Position numbers and translations under genes: made by a program. From Oscillospiraceae bacterium (lineage in GTDB: Bacteria > Bacillota > Clostridia > Oscillospirales > Acutalibacteraceae), in contig SVPD01000003.1 in NCBI GenBank assembly GCA_015066045.1, positions 1 to 64,000 of the forward strand: a stretch of 64,000 nt of DNA, read 5' to 3'. The notes under the pieces were generated by a model that was not told where the DNA came from, searched no databases, and saw only the letters and a program-made list of their open reading frames with translations. Positions within the stretch are counted from its first letter, which is position 1; each line of letters opens with the position of its first letter. Shown here piece by piece: positions 10,342-20,997 of this stretch.

Positions 10342-13300
10342 TTACATATTGTCTTCGTCGGGTACAAAGCCGTTTCCGAAGCCTGCATCGTTGATGGTGG
10401 GATTCATTTCGTTAAAGAAAGCGTCAACGTCGAAATCCTCTGTGCCCTCATCGGAGCCGAAGGCACCGCTGAAGATGGCATCCATATCGAGCTCGTCCTC
10501 GTCCTCACCGAATTCGTCTCCGTCCTCGGAAAGCTCAAGGTCGTCTTCGTTTTCATCATCGTGAAGCTCCTCTGCTGCGGGAGCACGGTATTTGTGAAGG
10601 GAAACTCCCTCATCACCGTCGATGTTCTGCTTAAGGTCGATTTCCTGCTCGTCAGCATCGAGAACCTTTACATCGAGACCGAGGCTCTGAAGCTCCTTGA
10701 CGAGAACCTTGAAGGATTCGGGAACACCTGCCTGAGGCACGTTTTCACCGTTTACGATAGATTCGTATGTCTTTACACGACCGACAACGTCGTCTGACTT
10801 AACTGTAAGAATTTCCTGAAGAGTGTAAGCTGCGCCGTAAGCCTCGAGAGCCCAAACCTCCATTTCACCGAAACGCTGGCCGCCGAACTGTGCTTTACCG
10901 CCGAGGGGCTGCTGAGTAACGAGTGAGTAGGGACCTGTGGAACGGGCGTGCATCTTATCGTCAACGAGATGATGCAGCTTAAGGTAATACATAACACCTA
11001 CGGTAACCTCGTTATCGAACTTGTCACCGGTACGTCCGTCATAAAGAACCGACTTACCTGTGGTGCTGATGTTAGCCATTTCGAGTGCCTCTCTGATGTC
11101 ATCCTCGTGTGCACCGTCGAATACGGGAGTCATAATCTTCCAGCCGAGCTGACGGCAGGCAAAGCCGAGGTGAACCTCGAGAACCTGACCGATGTTCATA
11201 CGTGAGGGAACGCCGAGGGGGTTAAGCACGATGTCCAGAGGAGTACCGTCTGAAAGGAAGGGCATATCCTCCTGAGGAAGAACACGGGAAACAACACCCT
11301 TGTTACCGTGACGCCCGGCCATCTTATCGCCGACCTGAATCTTTCTCTTCTGGGCGATGTAGCAGCGTACTACCTTGTTTACACCGGGAGAAAGCTCGTC
11401 GCTGTTTTCTCTGGTAAATTCCTCTACATTTACTACGATACCGTATTCACCGTGAGGAACACGCAGTGAGGTATCTCTTACCTCTCTGGCCTTTTCACCG
11501 AAGATAGCACGGAGAAGTCTTTCCTCAGCGGTAAGCTCTGTTTCACCCTTAGGTGTAACCTTACCTACGAGGATGTCGCCTGCGTGTACCTCGGCACCGA
11601 CACGGATAATACCTCTTTCATCGAGGTCCTTGAGAGCGTCACCGACATTGGGGATGTCGTTTGTGATTTCTTCGGGTCCGAGCTTGGTGTCTCTGGCCTC
11701 GAGCTCATATTTTTCGATGTGGATGGATGTGTAAACATCATCACGTACTAACTTTTCATTGATGAGAACGGCGTCCTCGTAGTTGTAGCCTTCCCAGGTC
11801 ATAAAGCCGATAAGAGCATTCTTACCCAGGGAGATTTCACCGTGGTCTGTAGCAGGACCGTCAGCGATAACCTGCTTCTCTTCTACACGGTCGCCAACCT
11901 TTACTACGGGCTTCTGATTGATACAGGTGCCCTGATTGGAGCGCATAAATTTGATAAGGTTATAGGTGTCTACACGGTTATCGTCGGTAAGAACATCAAC
12001 CTTGTCTGCACTTACATAGGTAACGGTACCTGCAGCCTTGGCCAGAACGCACACGCCTGAGTCTGTAGCTGCCTTATACTCCATACCTGTACCAACCATG
12101 GGAGAGTCACAGGTAAGAAGAGGAACTGCCTGACGCTGCATGTTTGAACCCATAAGAGCACGGTTAGCGTCGTCGTTTTCGAGGAAGGGAATGAGAGCGG
12201 TAGCTACGGAAACGACCATCTTCGGCGAAACGTCCATATAATCGGCTCTGGAGGGATCGATTTCGAGGAACTCGTCACGGTGACGGGCATTGACCTTATT
12301 TCTTACGAAGCGGTTTTCCTCGTCGAGTCTTTCGTTAGCCTGAACCACCGTGTACTCGTCTTCCACGTCAGCTGTCATATATTCGTAGGTTTCGAGAACC
12401 TTGCCTGTTTCCTTGTCGATGGGACGGAAGGGAGCCTCGATAAAGCCGTATTCATTGATACGGGCAAAGGTAGCAAGATAGGAGATAAGACCGATGTTGG
12501 GACCTTCGGGAGTCTCGATGGGACACATACGGCCGTAGTGTGAGTAGTGAACGTCACGGACATCGAAGCCTGCACGGTCACGGGAAAGACCGCCGGGGCC
12601 GAGGGCTGAAAGTCTTCTCTTATGAGTAAGCTCAGCCAGAGGGTTATTCTGGTCCATAAACTGTGAAAGGGGTGATGAGCCGAAGAACTCTCTTACGGCT
12701 GCGATAACAGGTCTTGTATTGATAAGAGCCTGAGGAGTAACCTTTTCGCTTTCCTGTGCCTGAAGAGTCATTCTTTCTTTGATAACTCTTTCCATACGGG
12801 AGAAGCCTACACGGAACTGATTCTGTAAAAGCTCACCTACAGATCTGATACGGCGGTTACCGAGGTGGTCGATATCGTCGGCATTACCTACGCCGTTAGC
12901 CAGACAGTTAAGGTAGTTGATGGAAGCAAGAATATCGTCTACGATGATGGTTTTGGGGATGAGCTCGTCAGCCTTGCTCTCGAGATAGGCAAGACCTTCC
13001 TCTTTGCTCATACCCTCCATTTCGCTCAGAGCATCCATAAGAACGGTGTATCTTACGTTTTCATTGATACCTACGCTCTTCAGTTCTTCGTCTGTATAGT
13101 CGGTAAGATAGCCCTTGATATCCACCATATGGTTTGAGATAACCTTTACGGGCTCCTCGAGACCTTCCACGGAAACATAGGCAACCTTGGCACCGGCCTG
13201 CTCTACCTCGAGAGCACGTGCCTTGGTCATGAGCTCACCCTCATCGGCGATGATTTCGCCTGTGAGCTCATTTACGATGGGTGCTGCGAGTCTGAAGCCG

Positions 13301-14160
13301 CGGATTCTGTCGGAGATGCCGAGCTTTTTATTGTACTTGTAGCGGCCGACTCTGGAAAGGTCATATCTTCTCTCGTCGAAGAACATGCCCTCGATGTGGC
13401 TCTGTGCGCTGGCAAGCGTGGGAGGCTCACCGGGACGGAGCTTTTTATAGATTTCGATAAGTGCTTCCTCACTGTTCTTTGAGTTATCCTTTTCGAGAGT
13501 AGCCTCGATTCTGTCGTCAAAGCCGAAGAACTCACGGATATCTGTGTCTGTGGAAACACCTAAAGCACGGATAAGTGTGGTGATGGGGATTTTTCTGTTT
13601 TTATCGATTCTTACGAAGAAAAGATCGTTCTGGTCAGTTTCATATTCGAGCCATGCGCCACGGCCGGGAATGATAGTAGAAGTGAAAAGCTTTTTACCTG
13701 TAACATTGTGAGTCATTCCGAAATATGCACCGGGTGAACGGACGAGCTGAGAAACGATGGCACGCTCTGCACCGTTTATGATAAAGGTACCGCTTTCGGT
13801 CATAAGGGGGAAATCACCCATATATACTTCGCTTTCCTTTACCTCGCCCGTTTCCTTATTATAAAGGCGTACGGTGAGTCTCATGGGAGCAGAGTAGGTG
13901 GTGTCTCTCTCTTTACATTCCTTTACGGTGTACTTGGGCTTGTCATCCATACGGTAGTCAACGAAGGAAAGGACTAAATTACCGCTGTAATCGGTAATAT
14001 CCGACATATCCTTGAGAACTTCCTTAAGACCGATGTCGATGAACCATCTGTAAGAATCCTTCTGAACCTGGATAAGATTGGGCATCGGCATAACCTCTTC
14101 GATTTTACCGAAGCTCTTTCTTACGTTTGTTCCGAGTTTTACGTCGGTTACGTTTACCAT
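10342..14160 (-). CDS. rpoB: DNA-directed RNA polymerase subunit beta
   Basis: The 1272-residue subunit forms the other half of the polymerase cleft. The rifampicin-binding region is recognisable at about residues 493-525 ([18 protein letters not shown], then SALGPGG), with wild-type residues at the usual resistance positions. The C-terminus carries a long Asp/Glu-rich extension beyond the conserved core. I start it at the ATG at 14160 ([10 protein letters not shown]), which has GGAG 9 bases upstream. A frame extension to 14241 lacks a ribosome-binding site and adds 27 unconserved residues. The usual upstream rplJ-rplL genes are absent here, and rpoC follows. Confidence 0.98.
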   Translation of the reverse strand: MVNVTDVKLGTNVRKSFGKIEEVMPMPNLIQVQKDSYRWFIDIGLKEVLKDMSDITDYSGNLVLSFVDYRMDDKPKYTVKECKERDTTYSAPMRLTVRLYNKETGEVKESEVYMGDFPLMTESGTFIINGAERAIVSQLVRSPGAYFGMTHNVTGKKLFTSTIIPGRGAWLEYETDQNDLFFVRIDKNRKIPITTLIRALGVSTDTDIREFFGFDDRIEATLEKDNSKNSEEALIEIYKKLRPGEPPTLASAQSHIEGMFFDERRYDLSRVGRYKYNKKLGISDRIRGFRLAAPIVNELTGEIIADEGELMTKARALEVEQAGAKVAYVSVEGLEEPVKVISNHMVDIKGYLTDYTDEELKSVGINENVRYTVLMDALSEMEGMSKEEGLAYLESKADELIPKTIIVDDILASINYLNCLANGVGNADDIDHLGNRRIRSVGELLQNQFRVGFSRMERVIKERMTLQAQESEKVTPQALINTRPVIAAVREFFGSSPLSQFMDQNNPLAELTHKRRLSALGPGGLSRDRAGFDVRDVHYSHYGRMCPIETPEGPNIGLISYLATFARINEYGFIEAPFRPIDKETGKVLETYEYMTADVEDEYTVVQANERLDEENRFVRNKVNARHRDEFLEIDPSRADYMDVSPKMVVSVATALIPFLENDDANRALMGSNMQRQAVPLLTCDSPMVGTGMEYKAATDSGVCVLAKAAGTVTYVSADKVDVLTDDNRVDTYNLIKFMRSNQGTCINQKPVVKVGDRVEEKQVIADGPATDHGEISLGKNALIGFMTWEGYNYEDAVLINEKLVRDDVYTSIHIEKYELEARDTKLGPEEITNDIPNVGDALKDLDERGIIRVGAEVHAGDILVGKVTPKGETELTAEERLLRAIFGEKAREVRDTSLRVPHGEYGIVVNVEEFTRENSDELSPGVNKVVRCYIAQKRKIQVGDKMAGRHGNKGVVSRVLPQEDMPFLSDGTPLDIVLNPLGVPSRMNIGQVLEVHLGFACRQLGWKIMTPVFDGAHEDDIREALEMANISTTGKSVLYDGRTGDKFDNEVTVGVMYYLKLHHLVDDKMHARSTGPYSLVTQQPLGGKAQFGGQRFGEMEVWALEAYGAAYTLQEILTVKSDDVVGRVKTYESIVNGENVPQAGVPESFKVLVKELQSLGLDVKVLDADEQEIDLKQNIDGDEGVSLHKYRAPAAEELHDDENEDDLELSEDGDEFGEDEDELDMDAIFSGAFGSDEGTEDFDVDAFFNEMNPTINDAGFGNGFVPDEDNM

Positions 14161-14314
14161 TGGCTTATCACTCCATATCTTTATTATTTTCCTCGGGAGA
14201 GGAATTGCTTTACTATGTTTTTTGAAAAAATGTCTTGACATTTCCGAGAATAAATGTTAATATTCAAATGTAGGAAGATGCACTAAGGCATAATTTCACA
14301 TTATATGTTTTGCT

Positions 14315-14344
14315 ATGATAACATAAATGTACTTTTATTGTCAA
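14315..14344 (-). promoter_or_regulatory. Promoter of rpoB-rpoC
   Basis: Minus strand TTGACA (14339-14344), 18-base spacer, TATCAT (14315-14320). The leader would be about 148 bases. The rest of the 14161-14571 gap holds the terminator of the upstream gene and a small GCCT/AGGC hairpin followed by T's on the plus strand at about 14410-14435. Confidence 0.65.
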
Positions 14345-14463
14345 GGGCTTTTTCCGTATTTTTTTATATTTTCGGGAATTTTTTCGCATAAAACAGCAGT
14401 TTTACCGCCTGAAAAGGCGCTTTTTTCTTTTAAAGCAAAATTTTAACCGGACTTTTACCGTCT

Positions 14464-14508
14464 GAAATAAGAAAGCACTCCCCTGCCTCTAATGAAGCAA
14501 GGGAGTGT
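14464..14508 (-). terminator. Intrinsic terminator of the 14572-15048 gene
   Basis: CACTCCC-TGC pairs with GCA-GGGAGTG, followed on the minus strand by CTTTCTTATTT. A T run on the other side means it could also stop plus-strand transcripts. Confidence 0.7.
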
Positions 14509-14571
14509 GTTTTTCTGTTTTTGAATGCTTTTCAGTTAAAAAACACACGGATTAGTGTGCTTTTTCTGAAA

Positions 14572-15048
14572 TCACACCAAATCATAGCTGAATGTGAAAT
14601 CCGCACTTTCACCGGCTATACGCAGAGAAACACTGCCGTTCGGATTTTCGAGAGTATAGGTCTGCATTAGCTCATTGAGCTTAAACTCGTGGACTATCTC
14701 TCCGTTATGGACGAGCACTACTCTGAAATTACCCGACTCAACCCACAGATTATAGAGAGTTATATCAAAACGGTTACCGTAGATGTTATTCTGATAAAGC
14801 TCGGCCACACCCGTAAATTTGTCCGACTTATACTCCTTCAACGTAACAGGAGTATCGGTCACGGAGAAATTCAGTGCTCCCACATCCATATTAATAATAT
14901 TACTGTCGCTTATTTCCTGCAGCTTATAAATGTCGGGGCCGTTGGTATCTTCAATATGCTCCGTATCGGAGCCGAGCATCCAAATGGCAAAGACCGCAAT
15001 AAAGGCCACCACTCCGATGCATGTAAGTATTTTTTTAATTCCCGTCAT
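14572..15048 (-). CDS. Membrane-anchored protein of unknown function
   Basis: The 158-residue product has one N-terminal hydrophobic segment (residues 5-25, a signal anchor with no clear cleavage site) and a soluble extracellular part rich in beta-forming residues. It contains no cysteine cluster or catalytic motif that I recognise. I use the ATG at 15048, which has AAAGG at good spacing, in place of a GTG four codons upstream. It forms a single-gene unit with its own promoter and terminator between rpoB and a secreted esterase. Confidence 0.75.
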   Translation of the reverse strand: MTGIKKILTCIGVVAFIAVFAIWMLGSDTEHIEDTNGPDIYKLQEISDSNIINMDVGALNFSVTDTPVTLKEYKSDKFTGVAELYQNNIYGNRFDITLYNLWVESGNFRVVLVHNGEIVHEFKLNELMQTYTLENPNGSVSLRIAGESADFTFSYDLV

Positions 15049-15087
15049 AGCTTTATTCACCTTTCTTAAGCATATCCTGTTGTTTTC

Positions 15088-15116
15088 ATATTAAAGCAGC
15101 TTTTTTTATTTGTCAA
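15088..15116 (-). promoter_or_regulatory. Promoter of the 14572-15048 gene
   Basis: Minus strand TTGACA (15111-15116) and TAATAT (15088-15093) with a 17-base spacer. Confidence 0.55.
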
Positions 15117-15148
15117 TAGCTTTTAAAACAATTGCGTTGCGGCAAGCC

Positions 15149-16147
15149 TTATACGCCGAAAATACTGAGCAGAGCATTAAAGATGCTGATGAAAAAGTCG
15201 ATAATTTTAGCGAAGGGATTTTTCCGCAAAGCAGAGGCATTATCGCCGAGTGTCTGTGACGAAAGCCATGAAATGAAGCCCTCGGGATAGGTGAGCTTTA
15301 TACTGTTTCCCTCTCCGTCCACTGTGGAGATAGCCTTATATTCACTGCCGTCGTCCATAAACAGGTCATTAAGAACTGGAGTCCAGGTGTTATGAATCTC
15401 GTCCTTCTGAATAAAGCCTCCCGTACTGTAGTATTCGGAAAAACAGGACCAACGGTTATTCTGAGGGTTTTCTGAATGCTTATTCAGATAATTAAAATAA
15501 GTTTTTACTGCTGTGTCGGAAAGCTGAGGGTAATTATCATTACTGTTATTGAAAACCCACACCGCCGTATCGGAAAGAGCCTCAAGCTCGGTGTTGGTAG
15601 GAATATAAACGGGTGAAATAGGAAAAATCGCTGCGAAAACCTCGGGATAAGCGGCGGCTATTTTATAAACGCCCTTACCGCCCATAGAGTTGCCGCCCAC
15701 ATAAATACGGTCAAGGTCGATATTATCGATGTTTTCTGATATAAAATCATCGAGCACTCTTTTTGCATCCTCTACTGCGAAGTCCCATGCGAGGCTTATG
15801 CTCTTGGTAGGATCACGGGGCAGAAGAAGAAAGGCACCGCCCGCATCCTTAAATCTTGCCTGAAGCTCATCGGTAGAGAATTTATAAATATCACTGTTTC
15901 TCAGCTGATGACCGGGGTAGTCACCCGAGGAGTTACCGTGAAGCCAGAGAATAAGCGGATATTTAGTGGTGTCCTCCTCCCCCTTTACGGGTGAAAAGTA
16001 AACATAGTCCAGTGCACTCTCTCCGTCCTCGAAGCATTCATAAGCCGCCTCGGGGCCCTCTCTGAGAGAAACGGCAGAAGCCGTAAAACAGGTCATAAGA
16101 GAGAGAAGCATAAGCAGAGAAAGAAAAAGTGAAAGTATTTTTTTCAT
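15149..16147 (-). CDS. Secreted alpha/beta-hydrolase (esterase-like)
   Basis: The 332-residue protein starts with a typical signal peptide (MKK, Leu-rich core, cleavage near ASA at residue 25). It has an alpha/beta-hydrolase fold with the oxyanion segment LILWLHGNSSG and a nucleophile elbow GNSMGG near residue 152, as in polyhydroxybutyrate-depolymerase or feruloyl-esterase-like enzymes. A likely catalytic His is in EIHNTW. The substrate cannot be read from sequence. The ATG at 16147 follows AAAGGAGG; a longer frame to 16237 runs over the promoter and is rejected. The last 22 residues are hydrophobic and amphipathic (IIDFFISIFNALLSIFG), which may associate with the membrane or envelope. Confidence 0.85.
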   Translation of the reverse strand: MKKILSLFLSLLMLLSLMTCFTASAVSLREGPEAAYECFEDGESALDYVYFSPVKGEEDTTKYPLILWLHGNSSGDYPGHQLRNSDIYKFSTDELQARFKDAGGAFLLLPRDPTKSISLAWDFAVEDAKRVLDDFISENIDNIDLDRIYVGGNSMGGKGVYKIAAAYPEVFAAIFPISPVYIPTNTELEALSDTAVWVFNNSNDNYPQLSDTAVKTYFNYLNKHSENPQNNRWSCFSEYYSTGGFIQKDEIHNTWTPVLNDLFMDDGSEYKAISTVDGEGNSIKLTYPEGFISWLSSQTLGDNASALRKNPFAKIIDFFISIFNALLSIFGV

Positions 16148-16181
16148 AGCCGGTTCCTCCTTTGTTAATACTCTGTTAATA

Positions 16182-16210
16182 ATTATACTACCCTTTTCTG
16201 ACCTTGTCAA
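16182..16210 (-). promoter_or_regulatory. Promoter of the secreted esterase gene
   Basis: Minus strand TTGACA (16205-16210) and TATAAT (16182-16187), both perfect, 17 bases apart. Confidence 0.8.
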
Positions 16211-16249
16211 TGCTATTAATAAATTTAATATTATCACAAAAACTACACA

Positions 16250-16284
16250 ATAAAAGGACCTTTCCTCACCGGAAAAGCCCTTTA
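16250..16284 (-). terminator. Terminator after rpoD
   Basis: Imperfect stem of AAAGGGCTTTTCC with GGAAAGGTCCTTT, followed by TTATTGT on the minus strand, just beyond the rpoD stop. Confidence 0.6.
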
Positions 16285-16295
16285 CCTGTTATGAA

Positions 16296-17387
16296 TTATA
16301 AATCCTTAAGATGCTTGCTTCTGGAGGGATGACGGAGCTTTCTGAGAGCCTTGGCTTCAATCTGTCTTATTCTTTCACGGGTAACATTGAAGGCCTTGCC
16401 TACCTCCTCGAGAGTCTGGGGTGTGCCGTCACGAAGACCGAAGCGGAGTCTGAGAACCTCTGCCTCTCTGGGTGTGAGAGTCTCGAGCACCTCATTTACC
16501 TTTGTCTTAAGGAAGGTCATAGCGGCAGCATCAGCGGGTGAAAGAGCATCCTCATCGGGAATAAAGTCGCCGAGGTGACTGTCCTCCTCTTCACCGATGG
16601 GTGTTTCGAGAGAAACGGGCTCCTGAGAAATGCGGAGAATGTCACGTACCTTCTCTGTCTGCATGCCCAGCTCTCTGGCGATATCCTCGGGAGAGGGATC
16701 CCTGCCGTCACGGTGAAGGAGCATATTACTGGTCTTTTTCACCTTATTGATGGTTTCCACCATATGAACAGGAATACGGATAGTTCTGCCCTGGTCGGCG
16801 ATGGCACGGGTGATGGCCTGTCTTATCCACCATGTAGCATAGGTGGAAAACTTGAAGCCCTTGGTATGATCGAACTTATCTACAGCCTTGATAAGACCGA
16901 GGTTACCCTCCTGAATAAGGTCGAGGAACATCATTCCTCTGCCCACGTATCTTTTGGCAATAGAAACAACGAGGCGGAGGTTTGCCTTGGTGAGGATTTC
17001 CTTGGCCTCTCTGTCGTTGTTTGAGATACGGATGGCAAGGTCAATCTCCTCCTCGGGAGTAAGAAGAGGCACTCTGCCGATATCCTTAAGGTATACCTTT
17101 ACGGGATCGTCGATAACACTTTTCGGATCCGTAGCAGCGATGGAGGAATTGTCATAATCCTTCGGCAGGTCGATATCGATGGAAATGTTTTCGAGAATTT
17201 CGTCGCTCAGATCGTCAACGATTTCAATACCTGCGGCCTCGAGCTTGGAATAAACCTTTTCCATCTCGTCCACATCCACGTCTGCCTCTACGAGAACCGT
17301 GTCGATATCTGTGGAATTGAGCTTACCTGTAGCCATACCTCTGTCGATAAGACCTTTGATTAATGCATTTTTTTCCTGAATGTCCAT
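16296..17387 (-). CDS. rpoD: Housekeeping RNA polymerase sigma factor (sigma-A)
   Basis: The 363-residue protein contains a sigma region 1.1-like N-terminus, region 1.2 ([11 protein letters not shown]), the region 2 core ([18 protein letters not shown], then [13 protein letters not shown]) that binds the -10 element, region 3 ([11 protein letters not shown]), the 3.2 finger (GDFIPDE) and region 4 ending in the helix-turn-helix [20 protein letters not shown] that reads the -35 element. It is shorter than Gram-negative RpoD because it lacks the non-conserved insert, typical of Firmicutes SigA. It follows dnaG by 18 bases in the conserved dgt-dnaG-rpoD order. Confidence 0.97.
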   Translation of the reverse strand: MDIQEKNALIKGLIDRGMATGKLNSTDIDTVLVEADVDVDEMEKVYSKLEAAGIEIVDDLSDEILENISIDIDLPKDYDNSSIAATDPKSVIDDPVKVYLKDIGRVPLLTPEEEIDLAIRISNNDREAKEILTKANLRLVVSIAKRYVGRGMMFLDLIQEGNLGLIKAVDKFDHTKGFKFSTYATWWIRQAITRAIADQGRTIRIPVHMVETINKVKKTSNMLLHRDGRDPSPEDIARELGMQTEKVRDILRISQEPVSLETPIGEEEDSHLGDFIPDEDALSPADAAAMTFLKTKVNEVLETLTPREAEVLRLRFGLRDGTPQTLEEVGKAFNVTRERIRQIEAKALRKLRHPSRSKHLKDL

Positions 17388-17405
17388 GTTTATATATCCT
17401 TTCTG

Positions 17406-19175
17406 TTATATACCTTTTTTCTGCTGATTTATCAGAGCTAAGAAATCCTCGTCACTGAGAGTAGCCGCAGAAACATTCTGCTGCCTTTTCTCTCTTTCCT
17501 CTGTCATTACCTGTACACAGTCACTGCATACCTTAAAGGTGTGATTAAGATTTTCGTTTTTCTTTATTATCTGAACAAAGATGTCCATTTCCTCGCCTGC
17601 GAGCTCCTGTGAAAAGGAGGTGAGCTCCAGACTTCTGTGTTCTTCTATTCTTTCCGCCAGAAGAGTAAATATTCGCCCGTGAATGCCTACGGAGAAATCC
17701 TCCGCCGCAATTTCACCCTTTATTCCCCTGTAAAAGTCGGGGTTACGGTAAAGGGCACCCAAAAGCCTTTCCTCCGCCTTTACGGCACGGATGTTCGTGG
17801 AGTTTTTCAGGGCGATTTTCGTATTCTGGCTCATAGCATCCTGCTGAATCCTTTTATATTTCTGCCCCTCTTCCTTTCTCTGAGTCCGACGCCTGAGCTG
17901 GTCGATACGCACGGCTATTCTGGACTTGTCCACCTGCAGCTCCTCGCTCAAACGTGAGGTGTAAATATCCTGAGCTATTACGCTGGTTTTGGCTAAAACC
18001 TCAGCCGCTCTTTCCAGATATTTCATCTTTCCGTCGCTGGTCATAAGGTCGAAATCCTTACGGAGTCTGATAAGCTCAAACTCGATATCATTTGCGGCTC
18101 CGTCGATAAGACTGCGGTAACGCTCGGGGCCGTACTTTTTCAGTATTTCGTCGGGATCCTTGCCGCCCGTCAGATGTATCACCCTGACCTTCATCCCGAT
18201 GGAGGAGAAAATGCCGATGGCTCTGTCCGTGGCCTTCTGTCCCGCATCGTCGGCATCATAGGAGAGAATTATCTCATCCGTATATCTTGCCAGCAGGTGA
18301 GCCATTTCACTCGTAAGTGCCGTACCGAGACAGGCGATAACATTATCGAAGCCCGCCTGATGCAGTGAGATGGCATCCATATAGCCCTCCACCAGAATGA
18401 GGCTTTTTTCCTTGGTGCTTTTGGCAAGGTTAAGGCCGAAAACACCGAGGCTCTTTTTGTAAACCAGAGTGTCCGAGGAGTTAATGTATTTCGGCTTACT
18501 GTCGTCTAAAACTCTGCCGCCGAAGGCAACCACGTTACCTCTGACATCGATGATGGGTACCATCACCCTGTTACGGAAGGAGTCGTAAAAGCTGACCTTG
18601 CCGTTTTTTTCGCTCTTATTGGCCAAGTTTGCCTCATAGAGCTCCTCGTAGCTGTAGCCCTTGCCCCGCATATAAGTGAGAAGATTTCTCCACCCGTCGG
18701 GTGCATAGCCGAGACCGAAGCGGATTATAGTGCCTTTTTTCAGACCTCTTTCTTTATAATAATCAAGACCTGCTTTTCCCTGCTCCTCGAAAAGACAGGA
18801 ATGGAAAAACCGAGCCGCTTCTTTATTAATTTCGTACATCCTTTTTCTTTTTTCGGCCAAGGAGTTATCGTAGCCCTCACTGGGCATCACCATACCGCAC
18901 CGGTCGCATAAAAGCCTGACAGCCTCTGTGTAGTCTAAATTTTCGGCACGGCGGATAAAGGAGATTACCTCACCGCCCGCTCCGCAGCCGAAGCAGAAAA
19001 AGCTCTGACTTTCGGGATATACGGTAAAAGACGGTGTTTTTTCATTATGGAAGGGACAGAGTCCGACTAAATTTTTGCCCCGTCTTTTCAGAGGAGTATA
19101 TGATGATATTATCTGCTCGATATCGCATCTCATACGAAGTTCTGCGAGAAATTCATCGGAAAATCTCTGTGCCAT
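17406..19175 (-). CDS. dnaG: DNA primase
   Basis: The enzyme makes the RNA primers for replication. The 589-residue protein has the N-terminal CHC2 zinc-binding domain (C40, H43, C61, C64), the catalytic core and the Toprim domain with the EGYMD acidic motif and the DADDAG motif for metal binding, and a C-terminal helicase-interacting region. Start at AAAGGACGG-proximal ATG. It is transcribed between dgt and rpoD; a hairpin in the 113-base gap upstream may act on the shared message. Confidence 0.97.
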   Translation of the reverse strand: MAQRFSDEFLAELRMRCDIEQIISSYTPLKRRGKNLVGLCPFHNEKTPSFTVYPESQSFFCFGCGAGGEVISFIRRAENLDYTEAVRLLCDRCGMVMPSEGYDNSLAEKRKRMYEINKEAARFFHSCLFEEQGKAGLDYYKERGLKKGTIIRFGLGYAPDGWRNLLTYMRGKGYSYEELYEANLANKSEKNGKVSFYDSFRNRVMVPIIDVRGNVVAFGGRVLDDSKPKYINSSDTLVYKKSLGVFGLNLAKSTKEKSLILVEGYMDAISLHQAGFDNVIACLGTALTSEMAHLLARYTDEIILSYDADDAGQKATDRAIGIFSSIGMKVRVIHLTGGKDPDEILKKYGPERYRSLIDGAANDIEFELIRLRKDFDLMTSDGKMKYLERAAEVLAKTSVIAQDIYTSRLSEELQVDKSRIAVRIDQLRRRTQRKEEGQKYKRIQQDAMSQNTKIALKNSTNIRAVKAEERLLGALYRNPDFYRGIKGEIAAEDFSVGIHGRIFTLLAERIEEHRSLELTSFSQELAGEEMDIFVQIIKKNENLNHTFKVCSDCVQVMTEEREKRQQNVSAATLSDEDFLALINQQKKGI

Positions 19176-19239
19176 TTCTACACCGTCCTTTCTGTTAAAA
19201 GCTTTTTCCGTGCAGAGGACATACTCCCCTGCCGTTTAT

Positions 19240-19281
19240 TCCGCAAGCACCGTCACTGCAGAGCCTTAAGGCATTTGCGGA
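19240..19281 (-). other. Hairpin in the dgt-dnaG intergenic region
   Basis: TCCGCAA and TTGCGGA pair across a 28-base loop that itself contains a GCCTTAAGGC palindrome. No T run follows on the minus strand, so it is not an obvious terminator for dgt. Confidence 0.4.
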
Positions 19282-19288
19282 TTTTTTA

Positions 19289-20287
19289 TCAGTAGTTCCA
19301 GCCCTTCGGGATGAAGTAGTCGCCGTAAATTTTCAGCACATAGTCGTCTGTCATACCTGCGATGTAGTCACAGGCCGCTCTTTCGGCACCCTCCTGCCAG
19401 GCTATGGTTATGTATTCATTGGGAAGCTCATTGGGGTTCGATACGAAAAACTCATAAAGAGACTGTATGAGCATTATGGCCTTGCCCTCCTCGCTTTTAC
19501 AGGCAGGGTTGGTGTATACTCTGTCAAACATAAACTCGTGAAGCATATCAAAGGCCGACTGTATATCACTGTCGAGGATGATTTCATCCTTTGTGTTTTC
19601 GATGGCCGACATAACGAGAGTGTTTATTCTCTGACTTTTCGTTTCGCCTAAAATCTTTCTTGCCTCGGCGGGGATGTTTCCCTCGGTGATGATGCCGCCT
19701 CTCACCGCATCGTCGATGTCGTGATTGATGTAGGCTATGCGGTCGGCAAGCTTTACTATTCTGCCCTCGAGGGTGGAGGCCTCCTCGCCTCTGGTGTGGC
19801 AGAGAATACCGTTTCTTACCTCATAGGTGAGATTGAGTCCCTTGCCCTTGTTTTCGAGAAAATCGACTACTCTCAGGCTCTGCTCATAATGCTTGAAGCC
19901 GTCGGGATAGACCTCATTGAGGGCTCTTTCTCCCGCATGGCCGAAGGGCGTGTGCCCCAGATCGTGACCGAGAGCTATGGCCTCAGTGAGGGTTTCGTTC
20001 AGAGAAAGCCCCATAGCGATGGTGCGGGCTATCTGAGAAACCTCCAGTGTGTGTGTAAGGCGTGTTCTGTAATGGGCACTGTCGGGAGCAAGAAAAACCT
20101 GTGTCTTATGCTTCAGCCGTCTGAAGGCGGGACAGTGAATGATCCTGTCTCTGTCTCTCTGAAAGGCGGTCCTGACGGGACATTCCTGCTCGGGAGTCTG
20201 TCTTCCCCGGGTATTTTCACAGAGAAAGCCGTACTGCGAGATGGTCTTTCTCTCGTTTTCCAGAGTTCTCATTCTGATGTGCGACAT
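19289..20287 (-). CDS. dgt: Deoxyguanosinetriphosphate triphosphohydrolase-like HD protein
   Basis: Members of this family hydrolyse dNTPs to the deoxynucleoside and triphosphate. The 332-residue sequence carries the HD-superfamily metal ligands: H in RLTHTLEVSQIART, the GHDLGHTPFGHAGE motif near residue 111, and a later D in RIAYINHDIDD. FRRLKHKTQV near residue 55 is the standard substrate-side motif. GGGGTG precedes the ATG. It heads the dgt-dnaG-rpoD cluster, as in many Clostridia. Confidence 0.92.
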   Translation of the reverse strand: MSHIRMRTLENERKTISQYGFLCENTRGRQTPEQECPVRTAFQRDRDRIIHCPAFRRLKHKTQVFLAPDSAHYRTRLTHTLEVSQIARTIAMGLSLNETLTEAIALGHDLGHTPFGHAGERALNEVYPDGFKHYEQSLRVVDFLENKGKGLNLTYEVRNGILCHTRGEEASTLEGRIVKLADRIAYINHDIDDAVRGGIITEGNIPAEARKILGETKSQRINTLVMSAIENTKDEIILDSDIQSAFDMLHEFMFDRVYTNPACKSEEGKAIMLIQSLYEFFVSNPNELPNEYITIAWQEGAERAACDYIAGMTDDYVLKIYGDYFIPKGWNY

Positions 20288-20359
20288 TTTAACACCCCTT
20301 TTTTTATCCTATATTATTATATACGCTAAAAAAAACTTTTTTCCCCTAAATTTTTAAAA

Positions 20360-20980
20360 TTAAATTTCACAAAATTTTTCGTCGATGGCTTCGCAGTCAA
20401 ATCTGCCGTTTGAAGCATCGATGAGCTTGGCTCTGAAGGAGCCCAGAAGTCCCTCGGGAATACGGAAGGTTACGGTCACGTTATCGGTAAATTCCGTGTC
20501 CTCGACTATACCGCCGCACTCACAGATGAGAGGCACCAGCCTGCCGTAAAAATTATAGTCGGCAGCGGCTCTGACTATCTTGCACAGGGACATGGTGATT
20601 ATTCCGCCCGAGTCGAGGGCTATTTTGGCGCCGTGGGAATAGGCTCTGACCAGACCGCCCGCACCGAGCATTATGCCGCCGAAATAACGGGTGACCACCA
20701 CGCAGCAGTCGGTGACCTCCTCCTTAAGCAGCACATCCAGACAGGGAATGCCTGCCGTGCCCTGAGGCTCACCGTCGTCGCTGAAGCGGCGTATTCCTCC
20801 CTCACGCAGCACATAGGCATAGACATTATGGGTGGCATCCCAATGCTTTGATTTTATGCTGCCGATGAAATCGAGTGCCTCCTGCTGAGTTTTTACAGGC
20901 TTCACATAGCCGATAAATCTGGACTTTTTGACGGTGAATTCATCGGAGCTTTCGTTTTTTACCGTGCGGTATTCGTTCAC
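20360..20980 (-). CDS. YigZ/IMPACT family protein
   Basis: The 206-residue protein has the IMPACT N-terminal domain with KKSRFIGYV, the HNVYAYVL and FSDDGEPQGTAG motifs and VVTRYFGGIMLGAGGLVRAYS, diagnostic of the YigZ family, followed by the C-terminal DUF1949-like half. Family members are linked to translation control or ribosome association in eukaryotes, but the bacterial role is not settled. GGAGG lies before the ATG. It is transcribed towards dgt. Confidence 0.9.
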   Translation of the reverse strand: MNEYRTVKNESSDEFTVKKSRFIGYVKPVKTQQEALDFIGSIKSKHWDATHNVYAYVLREGGIRRFSDDGEPQGTAGIPCLDVLLKEEVTDCCVVVTRYFGGIMLGAGGLVRAYSHGAKIALDSGGIITMSLCKIVRAAADYNFYGRLVPLICECGGIVEDTEFTDNVTVTFRIPEGLLGSFRAKLIDASNGRFDCEAIDEKFCEI

Positions 20981-20997
20981 GGGATTACCTCCTTATT

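Noticed and set aside
14161..14241. 27-codon N-terminal extension of rpoB
   Set aside because: No ribosome-binding site before the upstream ATG and no conservation expected; the ATG at 14160 has GGAG at good spacing and gives the normal N-terminus.
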